DNA of 64,000 nt from Prevotella melaninogenica (GTDB taxonomy: Bacteria > Bacteroidota > Bacteroidia > Bacteroidales > Bacteroidaceae), in the NCBI RefSeq assembly GCF_003609775.1, contig NZ_AP018050.1, positions 124,001-188,000 of the forward strand, given 5' to 3'. Each line of letters begins with the position of its first letter. Within the stretch, counting starts at the first letter, position 1. Position numbers and translations under genes: made by a program. This document shows, piece after piece, positions 9,128 through 19,200 of the stretch. The notes below the pieces were generated by a model that saw only the letters and a list, made by a program, of their open reading frames with translations, did no database searches and was not told the DNA's origin.

Positions 9128-10495
9128 CTAACCCATACGTTCTATCAACACAGCACCAATGCGCTCAACAATACCAGTAACCAGTGCATTTCCCATCAGG
9201 AAGGCACGACGCATATCAGACGCTCCCTTTGTATGATGATCAGGGAACATATTAAGACGCTCTAATTCCAATGGTGTAAGGCGTCGATAACGTCCACTCG
9301 GTGTATAAACGACATGTTTGAAGCGTGAAGGTCCTTTACCTCCTTCACCTGTAATGATAGTACGTGACGGACGGTCAAGAAAGTCAGGGAAAGCCATACT
9401 TCCCTCTGAATAGTTATATTCATAACCAGTTGTCTTATTGACCCTTTTCTCCGACTTACTTCCTTTCAAGTATTCCCAGCGCGGCAATTCATCTTCTGAA
9501 ATAAAAAATTCATCAGGAACATCCTTTTCGTCTAAAAGGATATCACCCAATGTCAATATCGGACCATCGTATTTTGCTTTTGCCTCTATAGTTGTAACCT
9601 TTCTGTCCTTCATAATACCTACATTCTCAAAAGGTGACTCCTTCATACCTTTATTGAATGATGATGATACTGTAGTCAAATCCCCTTCTATATCAAAACT
9701 TGTCTGTTGATTTTTATAATCAACACTCAGAGGAAATGCCTGTGCCATTACCCCCTTAGACAAAATCCATTCCAAAGGCTTATCTATCTGCTGGGTTATA
9801 GCAAGGTCATTCTTGTAGCCTATGATATAAGTACGTTTACGACGTTGTGGCATACCATAGTCTGCCGCATTAATAACACGCCACTCTACGGTATAACCCA
9901 AATCGTTTAACGAAGCGAGGATAATAGCAAAATCTCGTCCACGTTGTGAGGCTGGTGATTTCAAAAGTCTGTCAACATTCTCAAAAAGTAGGTAGGCGGG
10001 CTTTTGCTTCATTTCATCTAAGATACGATATATCTGCCACCATAATACGCCTTTCTTACCCTCTATTCCACCAGAACGCTTCAGTGTTGTTGCTACAGAA
10101 TAGTCTTGACATGGGAATCCACCTACAAGTAAATCACACTGTGGTATCTCACTTGTTGGAACCATTGCTATATCCTCATTGCTATGTCCTTGTTCTCCAA
10201 ATCTATGACAATACACCATAGAAGCATCCTGTCGCTTTGTTGATGGTTCCCACTGATTGCTCCATATCGTTTTGTAGTGTTTAGAAGCACGTTCTAAGCC
10301 TATACGAAAACCACCCACACCTGCAAACAATTCAACAACTCGTATATCATCCTGTTCAGTTACAATATTAGAATCTACAGAGAATAAAGATAATTCACGT
10401 GTTGCTTGTGCTGCTTTTTTACAGTATTCTGCAATCGGTTCGCATAGTCCCCAATTATCTTCTTTTAAACTGTATGTACTATTCTTTGTAGACAT
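9128..10495 (-). CDS. DNA (cytosine-5-)-methyltransferase, type II R-M
   Basis: 455-residue C5-cytosine methylase that transfers a methyl group from S-adenosylmethionine to a cytosine in its recognition site. All key motifs are seen in order: motif I VVELFAGVGGFRIGLE (about 52-67), motif IV GGFPCQDYSV with the catalytic Cys near residue 129, motif VI FENVDRLL, motif VIII QRRKRTYIIG, and motifs IX/X (RRLTPLELERLNMFP, GNALVTGIVERIG) at the C-terminus. The target-recognition region lies between VIII and IX. It starts 3 bp after the restriction gene, so the two are one transcript with the endonuclease first. Sequence specificity cannot be read directly; the partner's Sau3AI-like fold makes a GATC-type site plausible (inference). 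Confidence 0.92.
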   Translation of the reverse strand: MSTKNSTYSLKEDNWGLCEPIAEYCKKAAQATRELSLFSVDSNIVTEQDDIRVVELFAGVGGFRIGLERASKHYKTIWSNQWEPSTKRQDASMVYCHRFGEQGHSNEDIAMVPTSEIPQCDLLVGGFPCQDYSVATTLKRSGGIEGKKGVLWWQIYRILDEMKQKPAYLLFENVDRLLKSPASQRGRDFAIILASLNDLGYTVEWRVINAADYGMPQRRKRTYIIGYKNDLAITQQIDKPLEWILSKGVMAQAFPLSVDYKNQQTSFDIEGDLTTVSSSFNKGMKESPFENVGIMKDRKVTTIEAKAKYDGPILTLGDILLDEKDVPDEFFISEDELPRWEYLKGSKSEKRVNKTTGYEYNYSEGSMAFPDFLDRPSRTIITGEGGKGPSRFKHVVYTPSGRYRRLTPLELERLNMFPDHHTKGASDMRRAFLMGNALVTGIVERIGAVLIERMG

Positions 10496-10498
10496 ATT

Positions 10499-11956
10499 TT
10501 ATTTGTTGTTTTCTATAATGTTTGAAACGTATTCTTTATTAAACCAATAACAGTACTTATCTGCTTTTCCACCATTAGGATTATCTGCAGCTCCTAAATA
10601 ACTATTTTTCGTTCCCTTTGGACGAACATGAAAATGCTTCCCATTTTTATTACTCCAACCAGCTTTCCAGAAATAATCAAGTCCTATTTCATTTCTAAGC
10701 ACATGTTTTCTAATATCTTGCCAGTATTCCTCTGCTATCTTTAAGTCTTTTTGGGGCATAGTCCAAAAGAAAGCTTTTTCTAAAATCATTGGTCCATAAT
10801 CAAAGTGAAAACTTCCTGACTGAATATTCGGATGACGGAATACCATAAAGAGGAATCTACTAGTGAAAAGTTCATAAGTAGTTGAATCAAACCAATTACC
10901 ATTATGATATAGCTCTTCGTAATCAATATTCTCATACGACATAGCCTCTTTTAGCCTATTATTTGAATATATAGGTATTGTCTTCAACCTTAAACCTGAT
11001 TTTACAAATTCATCAGCTCTTTCTATATGTTTCTTACCACGTCCGTTGTATTTACCATCAGAGACTATCATACATGAAACTACGTAATTGATGTCTTTTG
11101 CATTAACCATCAAACCAGGTTCATAATAATCAATAATATCTTGAACGGATTTTCCAATCCAACGCTCAATTCTTTTTAAGATTATATTCTCTAAGCTGTT
11201 TTCTCTCAAGTCTGCCTCTGAGACAAGCCCATCTTCTATCGAAGGAATCTCTATATTACTTACATCACTCCTTTTTTGGTCTTTCACATAGGAAAGTATG
11301 GTGCGCATATAAGCTGGTTTCAAAGAGAAAGCACGTCTTGGTGCAAGAATATCTGAAAAAGGCTGTTCCCTTGGTTTTTCTCCTTTTTGTCCTTTACGAC
11401 ATGCAGCAAGGTATTCGGTATCTCCCTCAGAAAGTTCGTGAGCCTCTCCCTTCTTGATTTTATTGACAATGGTTTCAAAATCTTTTCTTATGATTAACAA
11501 GTCCTTCTCGGGCAACTGCCAAATTACTGTATAGATATATCGTAAATCCCATTTGCTTACCCCTTTTTCATAAAGATAGAAAATAAGCAGCATTATACGA
11601 CACTTTAGATAAAAGAGAGATGTTTCAAACTGCTCGTTAACAACAGAACAGTAATCAATCATATCACACACTAAGCGTTCTTTTATCTGTAATTCTCCAC
11701 CTTTGTTTTTCTTTAAGCCTGTTGCTTTCAGCTCTAATCCAGCCTCTTGAAAATCTGGGGTAGGGTCGTTGTTAATATCATACTTGAAGTAGTATTTTTC
11801 TATCATCTGTCCAAGACCACCTTTGCCTTGTCCTTGTAGATTTAGCTCCTTAAATAATGATTTATCAACAACTTCATTCAAAGAATGCCCTATCAACCTT
11901 TTACTATATTCAAAGATTGAGGCAATACTTGTCTTATCGTACCCAAGGCTTTCCAT
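10499..11956 (-). CDS. Type II restriction endonuclease, Sau3AI/MutH family
   Basis: About 485 residues from the ATG at 11956. The frame stays open to a TTG at 12061, but 485 is close to the usual length of Sau3AI-type enzymes (about 490). The N-terminal MutH-like nuclease core shows the GKGGLGQMIEKYYF segment and the catalytic D...ExK pattern: Asp68 in PDFQEAG, Glu75 and Lys77 in ELKATG. The C-terminal half (about 250-485) is probably the second, catalytically inactive MutH-like repeat that in Sau3AI binds DNA as an effector domain. Such enzymes cut at GATC; that specificity is family inference here. It is cotranscribed with the cytosine methylase immediately downstream, which protects the host. 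No controller-protein gene is present. Confidence 0.87.
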   Translation of the reverse strand: MESLGYDKTSIASIFEYSKRLIGHSLNEVVDKSLFKELNLQGQGKGGLGQMIEKYYFKYDINNDPTPDFQEAGLELKATGLKKNKGGELQIKERLVCDMIDYCSVVNEQFETSLFYLKCRIMLLIFYLYEKGVSKWDLRYIYTVIWQLPEKDLLIIRKDFETIVNKIKKGEAHELSEGDTEYLAACRKGQKGEKPREQPFSDILAPRRAFSLKPAYMRTILSYVKDQKRSDVSNIEIPSIEDGLVSEADLRENSLENIILKRIERWIGKSVQDIIDYYEPGLMVNAKDINYVVSCMIVSDGKYNGRGKKHIERADEFVKSGLRLKTIPIYSNNRLKEAMSYENIDYEELYHNGNWFDSTTYELFTSRFLFMVFRHPNIQSGSFHFDYGPMILEKAFFWTMPQKDLKIAEEYWQDIRKHVLRNEIGLDYFWKAGWSNKNGKHFHVRPKGTKNSYLGAADNPNGGKADKYCYWFNKEYVSNIIENNK

Positions 11957-12106
11957 TAATGACTTGATCTTTTGTTCACAAATATACAAACTTTTATGAA
12001 CGTATTGTATTATTGGTTTAATTTGTTCATTTTTGATCACAAATTTTAGATCATTAACCAAGGATTAATCTTAAAATCTGTATTAGCCATATACTATTCG
12101 ACATAG

Positions 12107-12122
12107 GTATAGACACCTATAC
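12107..12122. promoter_or_regulatory. Perfect inverted repeat upstream of the R-M operon
   Basis: GTATAG-ACAC-CTATAC (6-bp arms, 4-bp spacer), 150 bp before the ATG at 11956 and 46 bp before the alternative TTG start. Its size and place suit a dimeric repressor operator, but no controller gene is encoded here. Confidence 0.4.
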
Positions 12123-12160
12123 TAGGATAAAAACTTGTTATTCTAATGCAAGGGAGTTTC

Positions 12161-12191
12161 TTGTATTCCTTCCATGAATTGGCTACCTTTG
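12161..12191 (+). promoter_or_regulatory. Bacteroidetes promoter without a gene
   Basis: TTG at 12161-12163, 20 bp, then TACCTTTG at 12184-12191, a very good -33/-7 match on the + strand. The predicted start near 12198 is only about 25 nt before the hairpin at 12221-12250, so it would make a transcript of roughly 55 nt. Confidence 0.55.
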
Positions 12192-12220
12192 CAACGATAA
12201 AGGTCAAACTTCAAAGACAA

Positions 12221-12254
12221 AAAGAGTCGGACAACGGTGTCCGACTCTTTTATA
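12221..12254. terminator. Bidirectional terminator
   Basis: A 13-bp perfect stem pairs AAAGAGTCGGACA (12221-12233) with 12238-12250, loop ACGG, with T-rich tails on both strands. On the minus strand it ends the glycan-utilisation operon, whose last stop codon is at 12278. On the plus strand it ends the short transcript from the promoter at 12161. Confidence 0.85.
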
Positions 12255-12277
12255 TACTATTTCTTTAAGGCATAAGC

Positions 12278-13423
12278 TTATTGAAGATCCTTCATAGTGA
12301 CAGGCTGGGCGAGAGTAGTAAACTCAAGACCACCCGTGGTACACTCGATACCCTTAGCAGCATCCTTAATCTTATTGCCATTTACGGTTTCTGAACCATC
12401 CATCTTGAAATAGAGTTCCAGACCATCAGACTTAGGATTAACACCTAACATATTCTGCTTAATCTGATTCTCGGTACGAGCAACGCTCCATACACGAACC
12501 TCACTCATATAACCATAGAATGGACGCTCACCCCAAGGGAAACCCGGAATCTTACCAATGTTGAAGCCAACATCAGCGTTAGGATCAAAACCAGAGATGT
12601 TCCATGCAGACTCCGCCCACTTCGTACCATTGAGGTACATAACGGTCTTACCTGTTGCTTGATCGAAGGTTACTGCCACATGATACCACTTATTAATCTG
12701 AAGTTTCTCTGGTGCTTCGTAGTGCTGTCTACCTGCTATCTGAAGAATACCAGCAGAGATTCCACCACCAACATCACCAACACGGAAAATCATCAGTCCC
12801 TCAGAACCCATGATAGTACAGTTGCTGCCCCACCAGATAGAATGTACTAAAGCCTCGTAAGTAAATGACTTAAAGTAGGTTCCAGAAGGGAACTTCACAG
12901 AGATATACTTGTTATAGAAATCACCAGCCTTCGTAATCTTGACAGGTTTAGCCAAAACAATATACTCAACGTCCTCACCATCAATGATAGGTGTAGAAGT
13001 AGAATGAAGCTTGACAGGCAACATATAGTTCTTACCTGCCTCTAACTGATCAAGATTGTTAAGCGTCAACGACACCTTGTCAGCATAGATGCTTCCTGCA
13101 GCTATCGTTGAAGAAGTCTTACTGAATGTAACATTCTGATGCTTGAAAGCAACATAGTCTGTTCCATACTTGCTATTATAAAGAGCAACCAATGACGAGT
13201 CGGCAAGTGAATAAGAGACATCTACTGCCCCATCTTGCTTGTTAGAAAGGCGAGAAGTAATATCAACATCTAAGCTTGAACCAGTGTCTGGCATTTCGAC
13301 TTTCTGCAGATTGCCATCAAAATATACCTTCTGCTTCAACAAATCGCTCTCACTGTCTTGGCAACTCACCACACAGCATGCGGCAAACGCCACAGCAATA
13401 TGTTTGAAAATATGCTTGTTCAT
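12278..13423 (-). CDS. DUF1735 / LamG-domain surface glycan-binding lipoprotein
   Basis: 381-residue lipoprotein (lipobox CCVVSC, Cys near residue 21). The N-terminal ~130 residues match the DUF1735 beta-sandwich found in Bacteroidetes glycan-binding proteins (YFDGNLQKVEMPDTGSSLDVDI..., LAKPVKITK). The C-terminal ~210 residues are a concanavalin/LamG jelly roll (WYHVAVTFDQATGKTVMYLNG, GYMSEVRVWSVARTENQIKQNM). It closes the susC-susD-GH18 operon and probably holds glycan at the cell surface. DUF1735 proteins beside GH18 endoglycosidases are known from N-glycan loci of Bacteroides; that comparison supports N-glycan as substrate but is not proof. No catalytic residues are seen, so a binding role is more likely than hydrolysis. 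Confidence 0.85.
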   Translation of the reverse strand: MNKHIFKHIAVAFAACCVVSCQDSESDLLKQKVYFDGNLQKVEMPDTGSSLDVDITSRLSNKQDGAVDVSYSLADSSLVALYNSKYGTDYVAFKHQNVTFSKTSSTIAAGSIYADKVSLTLNNLDQLEAGKNYMLPVKLHSTSTPIIDGEDVEYIVLAKPVKITKAGDFYNKYISVKFPSGTYFKSFTYEALVHSIWWGSNCTIMGSEGLMIFRVGDVGGGISAGILQIAGRQHYEAPEKLQINKWYHVAVTFDQATGKTVMYLNGTKWAESAWNISGFDPNADVGFNIGKIPGFPWGERPFYGYMSEVRVWSVARTENQIKQNMLGVNPKSDGLELYFKMDGSETVNGNKIKDAAKGIECTTGGLEFTTLAQPVTMKDLQ

Positions 13424-13463
13424 ATTTGTATTCTATTAAATTTATAATGTGAGATATGCAATG

Positions 13464-14582
13464 TTAAGGTTGAGTGGTTTGACCCATTCTCTCCTTGAAC
13501 ACCTGTTGGTTAATCTGAATTGCCTGACGCATCCACTTGTAGTTAGGCGTGTTGTCGTAGTCGTTATCGAAACGATAAGCACCTACTCCACCCTTGTAAC
13601 CCTTAGAAGGCATACTTTTGGCTTGTCTTAACAACTGACCACCACTCTTGAAAGATGACTCAAAGTTATCGGTTGTAATAATTGTCTTTGGATCAACACC
13701 ATAGTAATCGAAGTGAGTTGTACGACCGTAAGCCTGATCAATCCAGTAGTCAACATATCCATCCAAATCCTCAGTAAGTCCACCAAAGTGACCATCTATA
13801 CAGATAAGACGGTGTCCCTTATGCTCAGGATCACTCTTAGGACCGATATACTTGTTCATCTCCTTTACCAAGTAAACAAGGTCGGCATTAGTGCTGAGCG
13901 AACCATCCATATCGAAGACGCCACTACCAATTTCCCAGTCGATATCGTAACCGTCCCAATCATTGGCTACCAATGAGTCGCAGAGAGCCTTAGCAAAGCG
14001 AGCCAAAGCCTGCTTATGATTGTCAGAACCAGCAACACCCTCGTAGCCCCAGAACTTCCAACGAGCCTTCTTCTTAGCCTCTTCAACACGAGCATGGTCG
14101 TTTGCCCAACCCTCTTTTTCAGCCTGCTTCTCAACAGCAGTATAGACAGAGTCAGGAGTTCTACCCTTTCCAATATAAGACAAGAGTGTAACTTCCAAGA
14201 GTTTTGTACCCTTCACCTTCTGCACAAACTCCTTGTCCTTCTTCTGCTCAGGTGTGATATTAAAGCGATTAGGTGCACCACTCCACATTGAAACGATGTC
14301 CATACTATCTGGCATAGAGGTAAGATAGCCACGACGATAGGTACCAGCTGGCGACCAGTTAGAATACCAACCGAAGGCAACAGGACGACCATAGTTAACG
14401 GCTTGCTGCTTATAAGCTCTCAAATCGGCATAATACTTCTCGCTTTCAGCATTGTTCATCGTATTATATCCACCGATATGATCGTAAGGTTCGTTCTCTA
14501 CCTCTGTCATCTTGCTACATCCACAGAAAAGAACTCCTGCACAGAGCAATACCAACGAACTTATATATTTAAAGTTTTTCAT
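13464..14582 (-). CDS. GH18 endo-beta-N-acetylglucosaminidase, lipoprotein
   Basis: 372 residues from the ATG at 14582 (an upstream TTG is less likely). A lipoprotein signal ends at FCGCS (Cys about 22). The catalytic motif of glycoside hydrolase family 18 is seen as DGYDIDWE, with the acid Glu near residue 217, in a TIM barrel (VAFGWYSNW strand 1, KLLEVTLLSYIG, LICIDGHFGG, VDYWIDQAYG). The length and the DxxDxDxE context suit EndoS/EndoBT-type enzymes that cut between the two core GlcNAc residues of N-glycans rather than chitinases. It sits between susD and the DUF1735/LamG gene, so it likely releases glycan at the surface for import through SusCD. Confidence 0.85.
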   Translation of the reverse strand: MKNFKYISSLVLLCAGVLFCGCSKMTEVENEPYDHIGGYNTMNNAESEKYYADLRAYKQQAVNYGRPVAFGWYSNWSPAGTYRRGYLTSMPDSMDIVSMWSGAPNRFNITPEQKKDKEFVQKVKGTKLLEVTLLSYIGKGRTPDSVYTAVEKQAEKEGWANDHARVEEAKKKARWKFWGYEGVAGSDNHKQALARFAKALCDSLVANDWDGYDIDWEIGSGVFDMDGSLSTNADLVYLVKEMNKYIGPKSDPEHKGHRLICIDGHFGGLTEDLDGYVDYWIDQAYGRTTHFDYYGVDPKTIITTDNFESSFKSGGQLLRQAKSMPSKGYKGGVGAYRFDNDYDNTPNYKWMRQAIQINQQVFKERMGQTTQP

Positions 14583-14599
14583 ATTCAAAATGCTTGATA

Positions 14600-16225
14600 T
14601 TAATGATTCTTATTGTCCCACCACAAACGTGTACCAGCCTTATCCAGACCGCCACGAAGTAGCTTGCGTGCACTCTCTAAGTTAGCAATATCCTCTGCTG
14701 AAGTAGACTTGTTAGTTGGGAAACGCATACGACGGATGCCCACCTCACTGTCAACCTCACCGTTGCTATAGTTTGTAACCACACTATGCAACTTAGGATA
14801 ACCTGTACGACGATACTCTGTCCAAGCCTCTTGTCCGTTAGGATAGAGTGCAATCCACTTCTGTATCATAATTTTCTCAAGTTTCTCCTCATCGGTTCCA
14901 GTCCACTCTGTGGTTGCCTGAGTTACTGCTGGTACATCAACATTCACACCTGGATTGGTGAGATGGAAACTGTAAGCTGATGGCTTAAGACCAGACGACA
15001 TATAGTCTGCTACCTCAGAACTTGCAATACCATTCTCTTCAAATGACATCTCGATACCCTTCTCATAAAGTGACTCAGCAGTGCCACCTACAGCGAAACC
15101 ATGCAGAGCAGCCTCAGCCAAGAGGAAATAAACCTCAGAAGCACGCATCCAATAAGTAGGAGTTGTACTTGTGATAGCAGGACGAGAAGAATCTTTGAAA
15201 GCATCGTTAGAACTTACGTCATGACCTGTTGGTACACCAGAATACTTTCCGTATGTGCCCACAGTCACAGCCTGAGAAACAGTACTTGTATTGAAGTACT
15301 TTGGCAAACGTGGGTCTTGATAACCGCCTAAGTAAGCCAACATAGAAGAACCCATACGGCACTCGTTGTACTGGTTGATAAGGACATCGAGGTTGTTCTT
15401 GAACTCCAAGCTTGCACCTCTCTCCATCTTAGCCTCATCATCCATGCTCTTCATCACGCCATAAGAATGGTTAACAGCCTGTAAAGCATACTGCTTTGAG
15501 AGGGCTGCATCGGCATAATAAACACGCATTGCAAGGCGTAACATCAATGAGTTGGCATAAACAACCCACTTATGTACATCACCAGCATAGACAGCATCAG
15601 CATTTGGCAAGAGTTTGCTGTTACCATTATCAGCATACTTTGTCAACACCTCGATAGCATCAGAGAGTTCCTTGAACATTGACTTATATACCTCTTCCTG
15701 ACTATCGTATGGCACAGTGATAAGTCCTTTACCTGCCTCCTTATAAGGAATAGGTCCGAACATATCAGTTGCCTTATGCCAAGCAGAAATCTTCAGAATC
15801 TGTGCTAAGGCGAAAACCTCTGGGAACTGTGTCTCAGTCTTACCCTTTAAGTCTTGCCACAAAGGAACAACCGTTGAATAAGACTCGGTGTAAGACGATG
15901 CTACCCAACCATCCTTGAGGAAATAGTTGAGGTTATTAGGACCGCCCCAGTTATTGTTCTGACCGAAATAACCACTCCAACAATCTGCTGCAAGGTTATA
16001 GGCAGTCTGGTATCTATTAGCAACACTGGTACCATCTGCCTGTGTACCTACTGGGAAGACGCATTTCTGCATGGCGGTTATAGGGCCACCAATAGAAATA
16101 CCATCCATTAATCCCTCCTCTGGAAGGAGTTCAAACTCGTTAGTGTTTACCTTTTGGAAGTCACAAGCCGTAAACAAGGACAGCGCAAGGACACCTACGA
16201 TATATTTATATGCTTTTGTCTTCAT
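14600..16225 (-). CDS. SusD/RagB-family starch-binding-like lipoprotein
   Basis: 541 residues from the ATG at 16225; the TTG two codons earlier is disfavoured. Lipobox LFTAC is followed by DFQKVNTNEF. TPR-rich SusD fold features are visible (YNLAADCWSGYFGQNNNWGG, IPYKEAGKGLITVPYDSQEEVYKSMFKELSDAIEVL split by loops, and the C-terminal WTEYRRTGYPKL and RRMRFPTNK segments common to the family). SusD proteins cap the SusC transporter and bind oligosaccharides outside the cell. The gene follows susC with 6 bp between them, the usual tight pairing. The variant with an extended QEAWTEYRRTGYP end is typical of SusD-like proteins of N-glycan and related loci. Confidence 0.92.
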   Translation of the reverse strand: MKTKAYKYIVGVLALSLFTACDFQKVNTNEFELLPEEGLMDGISIGGPITAMQKCVFPVGTQADGTSVANRYQTAYNLAADCWSGYFGQNNNWGGPNNLNYFLKDGWVASSYTESYSTVVPLWQDLKGKTETQFPEVFALAQILKISAWHKATDMFGPIPYKEAGKGLITVPYDSQEEVYKSMFKELSDAIEVLTKYADNGNSKLLPNADAVYAGDVHKWVVYANSLMLRLAMRVYYADAALSKQYALQAVNHSYGVMKSMDDEAKMERGASLEFKNNLDVLINQYNECRMGSSMLAYLGGYQDPRLPKYFNTSTVSQAVTVGTYGKYSGVPTGHDVSSNDAFKDSSRPAITSTTPTYWMRASEVYFLLAEAALHGFAVGGTAESLYEKGIEMSFEENGIASSEVADYMSSGLKPSAYSFHLTNPGVNVDVPAVTQATTEWTGTDEEKLEKIMIQKWIALYPNGQEAWTEYRRTGYPKLHSVVTNYSNGEVDSEVGIRRMRFPTNKSTSAEDIANLESARKLLRGGLDKAGTRLWWDNKNH

Positions 16226-16231
16226 GTTCAA

Positions 16232-19200
16232 TTAGAATTTGAATTTAACACTGAAACCATAACTCTTCAGACTTGGCTGCATGAAATAGTCATTGCCCTG
16301 TCCGTATGTACCTGTTGAAGCTGTAAGCTCTGGATCGAAAGGTGCTTTACAATAAATCATCCATGGATTTGTAGCCACAAATGAAAGTGTCAAATCCTTA
16401 ATGACATTGTTAAACAGCCTTGAATTAAACTTATAGCTCAAGGTGAGCTCCTGCAAACGTACGTTTGTTGCACTATAGGTATAGTAACCTGCGAGGTCGT
16501 TCTCACCTGTAGCAACAAGTGTATAATACTTCTTTGCATCATACAAGCCCTGATTAGGAATCATCACGCCACCTGCATCTCTTGCATCAGCTGATGCCTT
16601 AGACACACCGAAGCGGTCTAACAATGCTTGTGTTGAAGAAGTAACAATACCACCAACACGTGCATTAATCAAGAAACTAAGTCCAAAGTTCTTATAGGTG
16701 AAGTTATTGTTCCAACCCATTGTGAAGTCAGGAGTAGTCTTACCTAAGTAGATAGGCTCAACAGTCTCTAAGCTCATACCACCTGATGGACTAACATTTA
16801 CGAAGCCCTGATTGTCCTTTGCCAATACCTTTCTTGCATAAATGTCATTGATAGAACCGCCTACCTTAAGCAGAACGCGGCCATTATCCTTTGATACCTC
16901 TGGGATATTGATTGGCTTTGGACTCAATGGGTGATGGTAGTCCTTCACCATCTCCTTAATCTCATTGACGTTCTTAGAGTAAACCAATGATGAGCTCCAT
17001 TGCAAACCTCCGAAGTTATCGTTATAACCTAATGCCATCTCGACACCACGGTTCTCTACATTACCTGCCTGCAAGTAAACAGCCTTGTAACCAGAACTCT
17101 CTGGCAATTCACCGATAAAGGTTTGGTTATAAGTATTAGACTTATACCAAGTGAAGTCGAATGACAACTTCTTCCAGAAACGAGCTGTCAAACCGAACTC
17201 GTATGACTTTGTACGCTCTGCCTTATAATCAGTAAATGGATAGATATCAGTAGACTTCAAGCTACCACCCACGATTGGAGTTGTAATAGTGCCTGGTGTC
17301 ATACCTGAACGTGAAACAGGTGAACCTACCTCAGTATAAGAACCACGAACCTTCAAATAAGAAATAAATGAAGGCAGTTTTGTCATCTCTGAGATAATAC
17401 CAGACAAACCAACTGATGGATAGAAGAATGATTCCTCAGATGAGTTTACAAGGCGTGAGTTCCAGTCGTTACGACCTGTCAAAGTAAGATAAACCATACT
17501 TCTCCAACCCAATTCGGCACTTGCAAAAGCTGCTACATTGCGTACCTTTGAGTCACCACCACCCTCTCGAATCTTGCTATCACTTGGGTTAATATTGTTC
17601 AAAGAGAACTTATTGGGTACTAAAACCAAGTTACCACCATAACCACGAGTGAGAGATGCGTAGTCAGAATAGCTATAACCAACGTTGGCAGCAAGACTAA
17701 ACTTACCAAAGGTCTTATTGATATTAGCAATAGCGTCAATATAAGTCTGATGATCCTTATAATCATAGTAGTCATAAGCACCGTTCTCCTTTGCAAAGTA
17801 GTTGAACGAAGAAGCATAAATCTTACGCTCGCTTGTAATAAACGTCTTGTCAAGACGAATACGACCTGCTACGCTCAACCAATCAAAGATGTTATAGGTA
17901 AGACCAGCATTGAACATGAAACGATCCTTATCATCTGGTGCTAAGTTGCGATAAGCTGTCCAATAAGGGTTCTGATTAGCAAAACGGCTATCGCTAATTG
18001 GCCAATACTGAGTTGGGAAGTTTCTCACGTTATCGTAACGCTCAAAGGTCTTTATACCTTCAAAAGACTCACCGCGTGGGAAGAGATAAGCAGCAACGAT
18101 TGGGTTCCAATACTCACCCTGTGACACCATGTTATTGTCCTTCTGCTTGATATAAGATGCACCAAGGTCGAGTTGCACCTTATTCTTGAACATACGGGTG
18201 GTGTTACGGATTGTGAAGTTGTAACGATCGTAAGTATTATTTGGTACGATACCACGTGAATTAGTTGTTGCTACAGAGGCAAAAGTTTGGTTAAACTCAT
18301 TACCCATGTTCAAAGTCAAAGCATTGATGAAGTTCGTTCCTGTACGGAAAAAGTCCTTCTTTGGATCGTATGAACTTGGTGTTGCAAGTTTCTCACCCCA
18401 ACTCTCGTAAGAACCGAGTTTATTGCCATAGGTATTCTGGAACTCTGGCATCAACAAAGGTGAGCTAAAGTCTGCAGAACTTGAGAACGAAATGTCTACA
18501 CGTCCTTCCTTACCTTTCTTTGTAGTGATGAGGATGGCACCATTAGCAGCATTACTACCATAAAGGGCTGCAGCAGATGGACCAGCTAAGACGCTGATGC
18601 TCTCGATATCCTCTGGATTAAGATCGGCAATACCTTCACTGCTTACACGACCTTCACCCATGATACCGCTATCACGTCCGCCGCTGAAGTTGAAGATTGG
18701 AATACCATCGATAACATACAACACGTTGTTATCTCCTTCAATAGACTTGGCACCACGCATGATAACACGTGTTGCACCTCCGACACCACTGGCACTCTTA
18801 GAAATGCTAACACCAGCTACTTTTCCGTTTAATGAGTTCACAAAGTTAGCATCTTTGTTACGTGTCAACTCATTTGAGCCTACTGACTGTACATTGTAAC
18901 TCAAGGCTTTCTCAGCACGCTTGATACCCAAGGCTGTCACAACAACCTCGTTCATAGTGTTTGCAACTTCTTTAAGGGTAACATCAATCGTAGTCTTATC
19001 ACCAACAAGGATTGTCTGAGCAGTATAGCCAACATAAGAGATGACCAACTTTGCCTTTGACGTGGTGTTGATAGTGAAGTTGCCGTCAATGTCAGTTACA
19101 GTACCATCTTTAGTACCTTCCACCATAATAGTGGCACCAATCAGCGGCTCACCAGCTGGATCAACCACACGTCCAGTTACCTTGTGATTACCGTTTTGTT

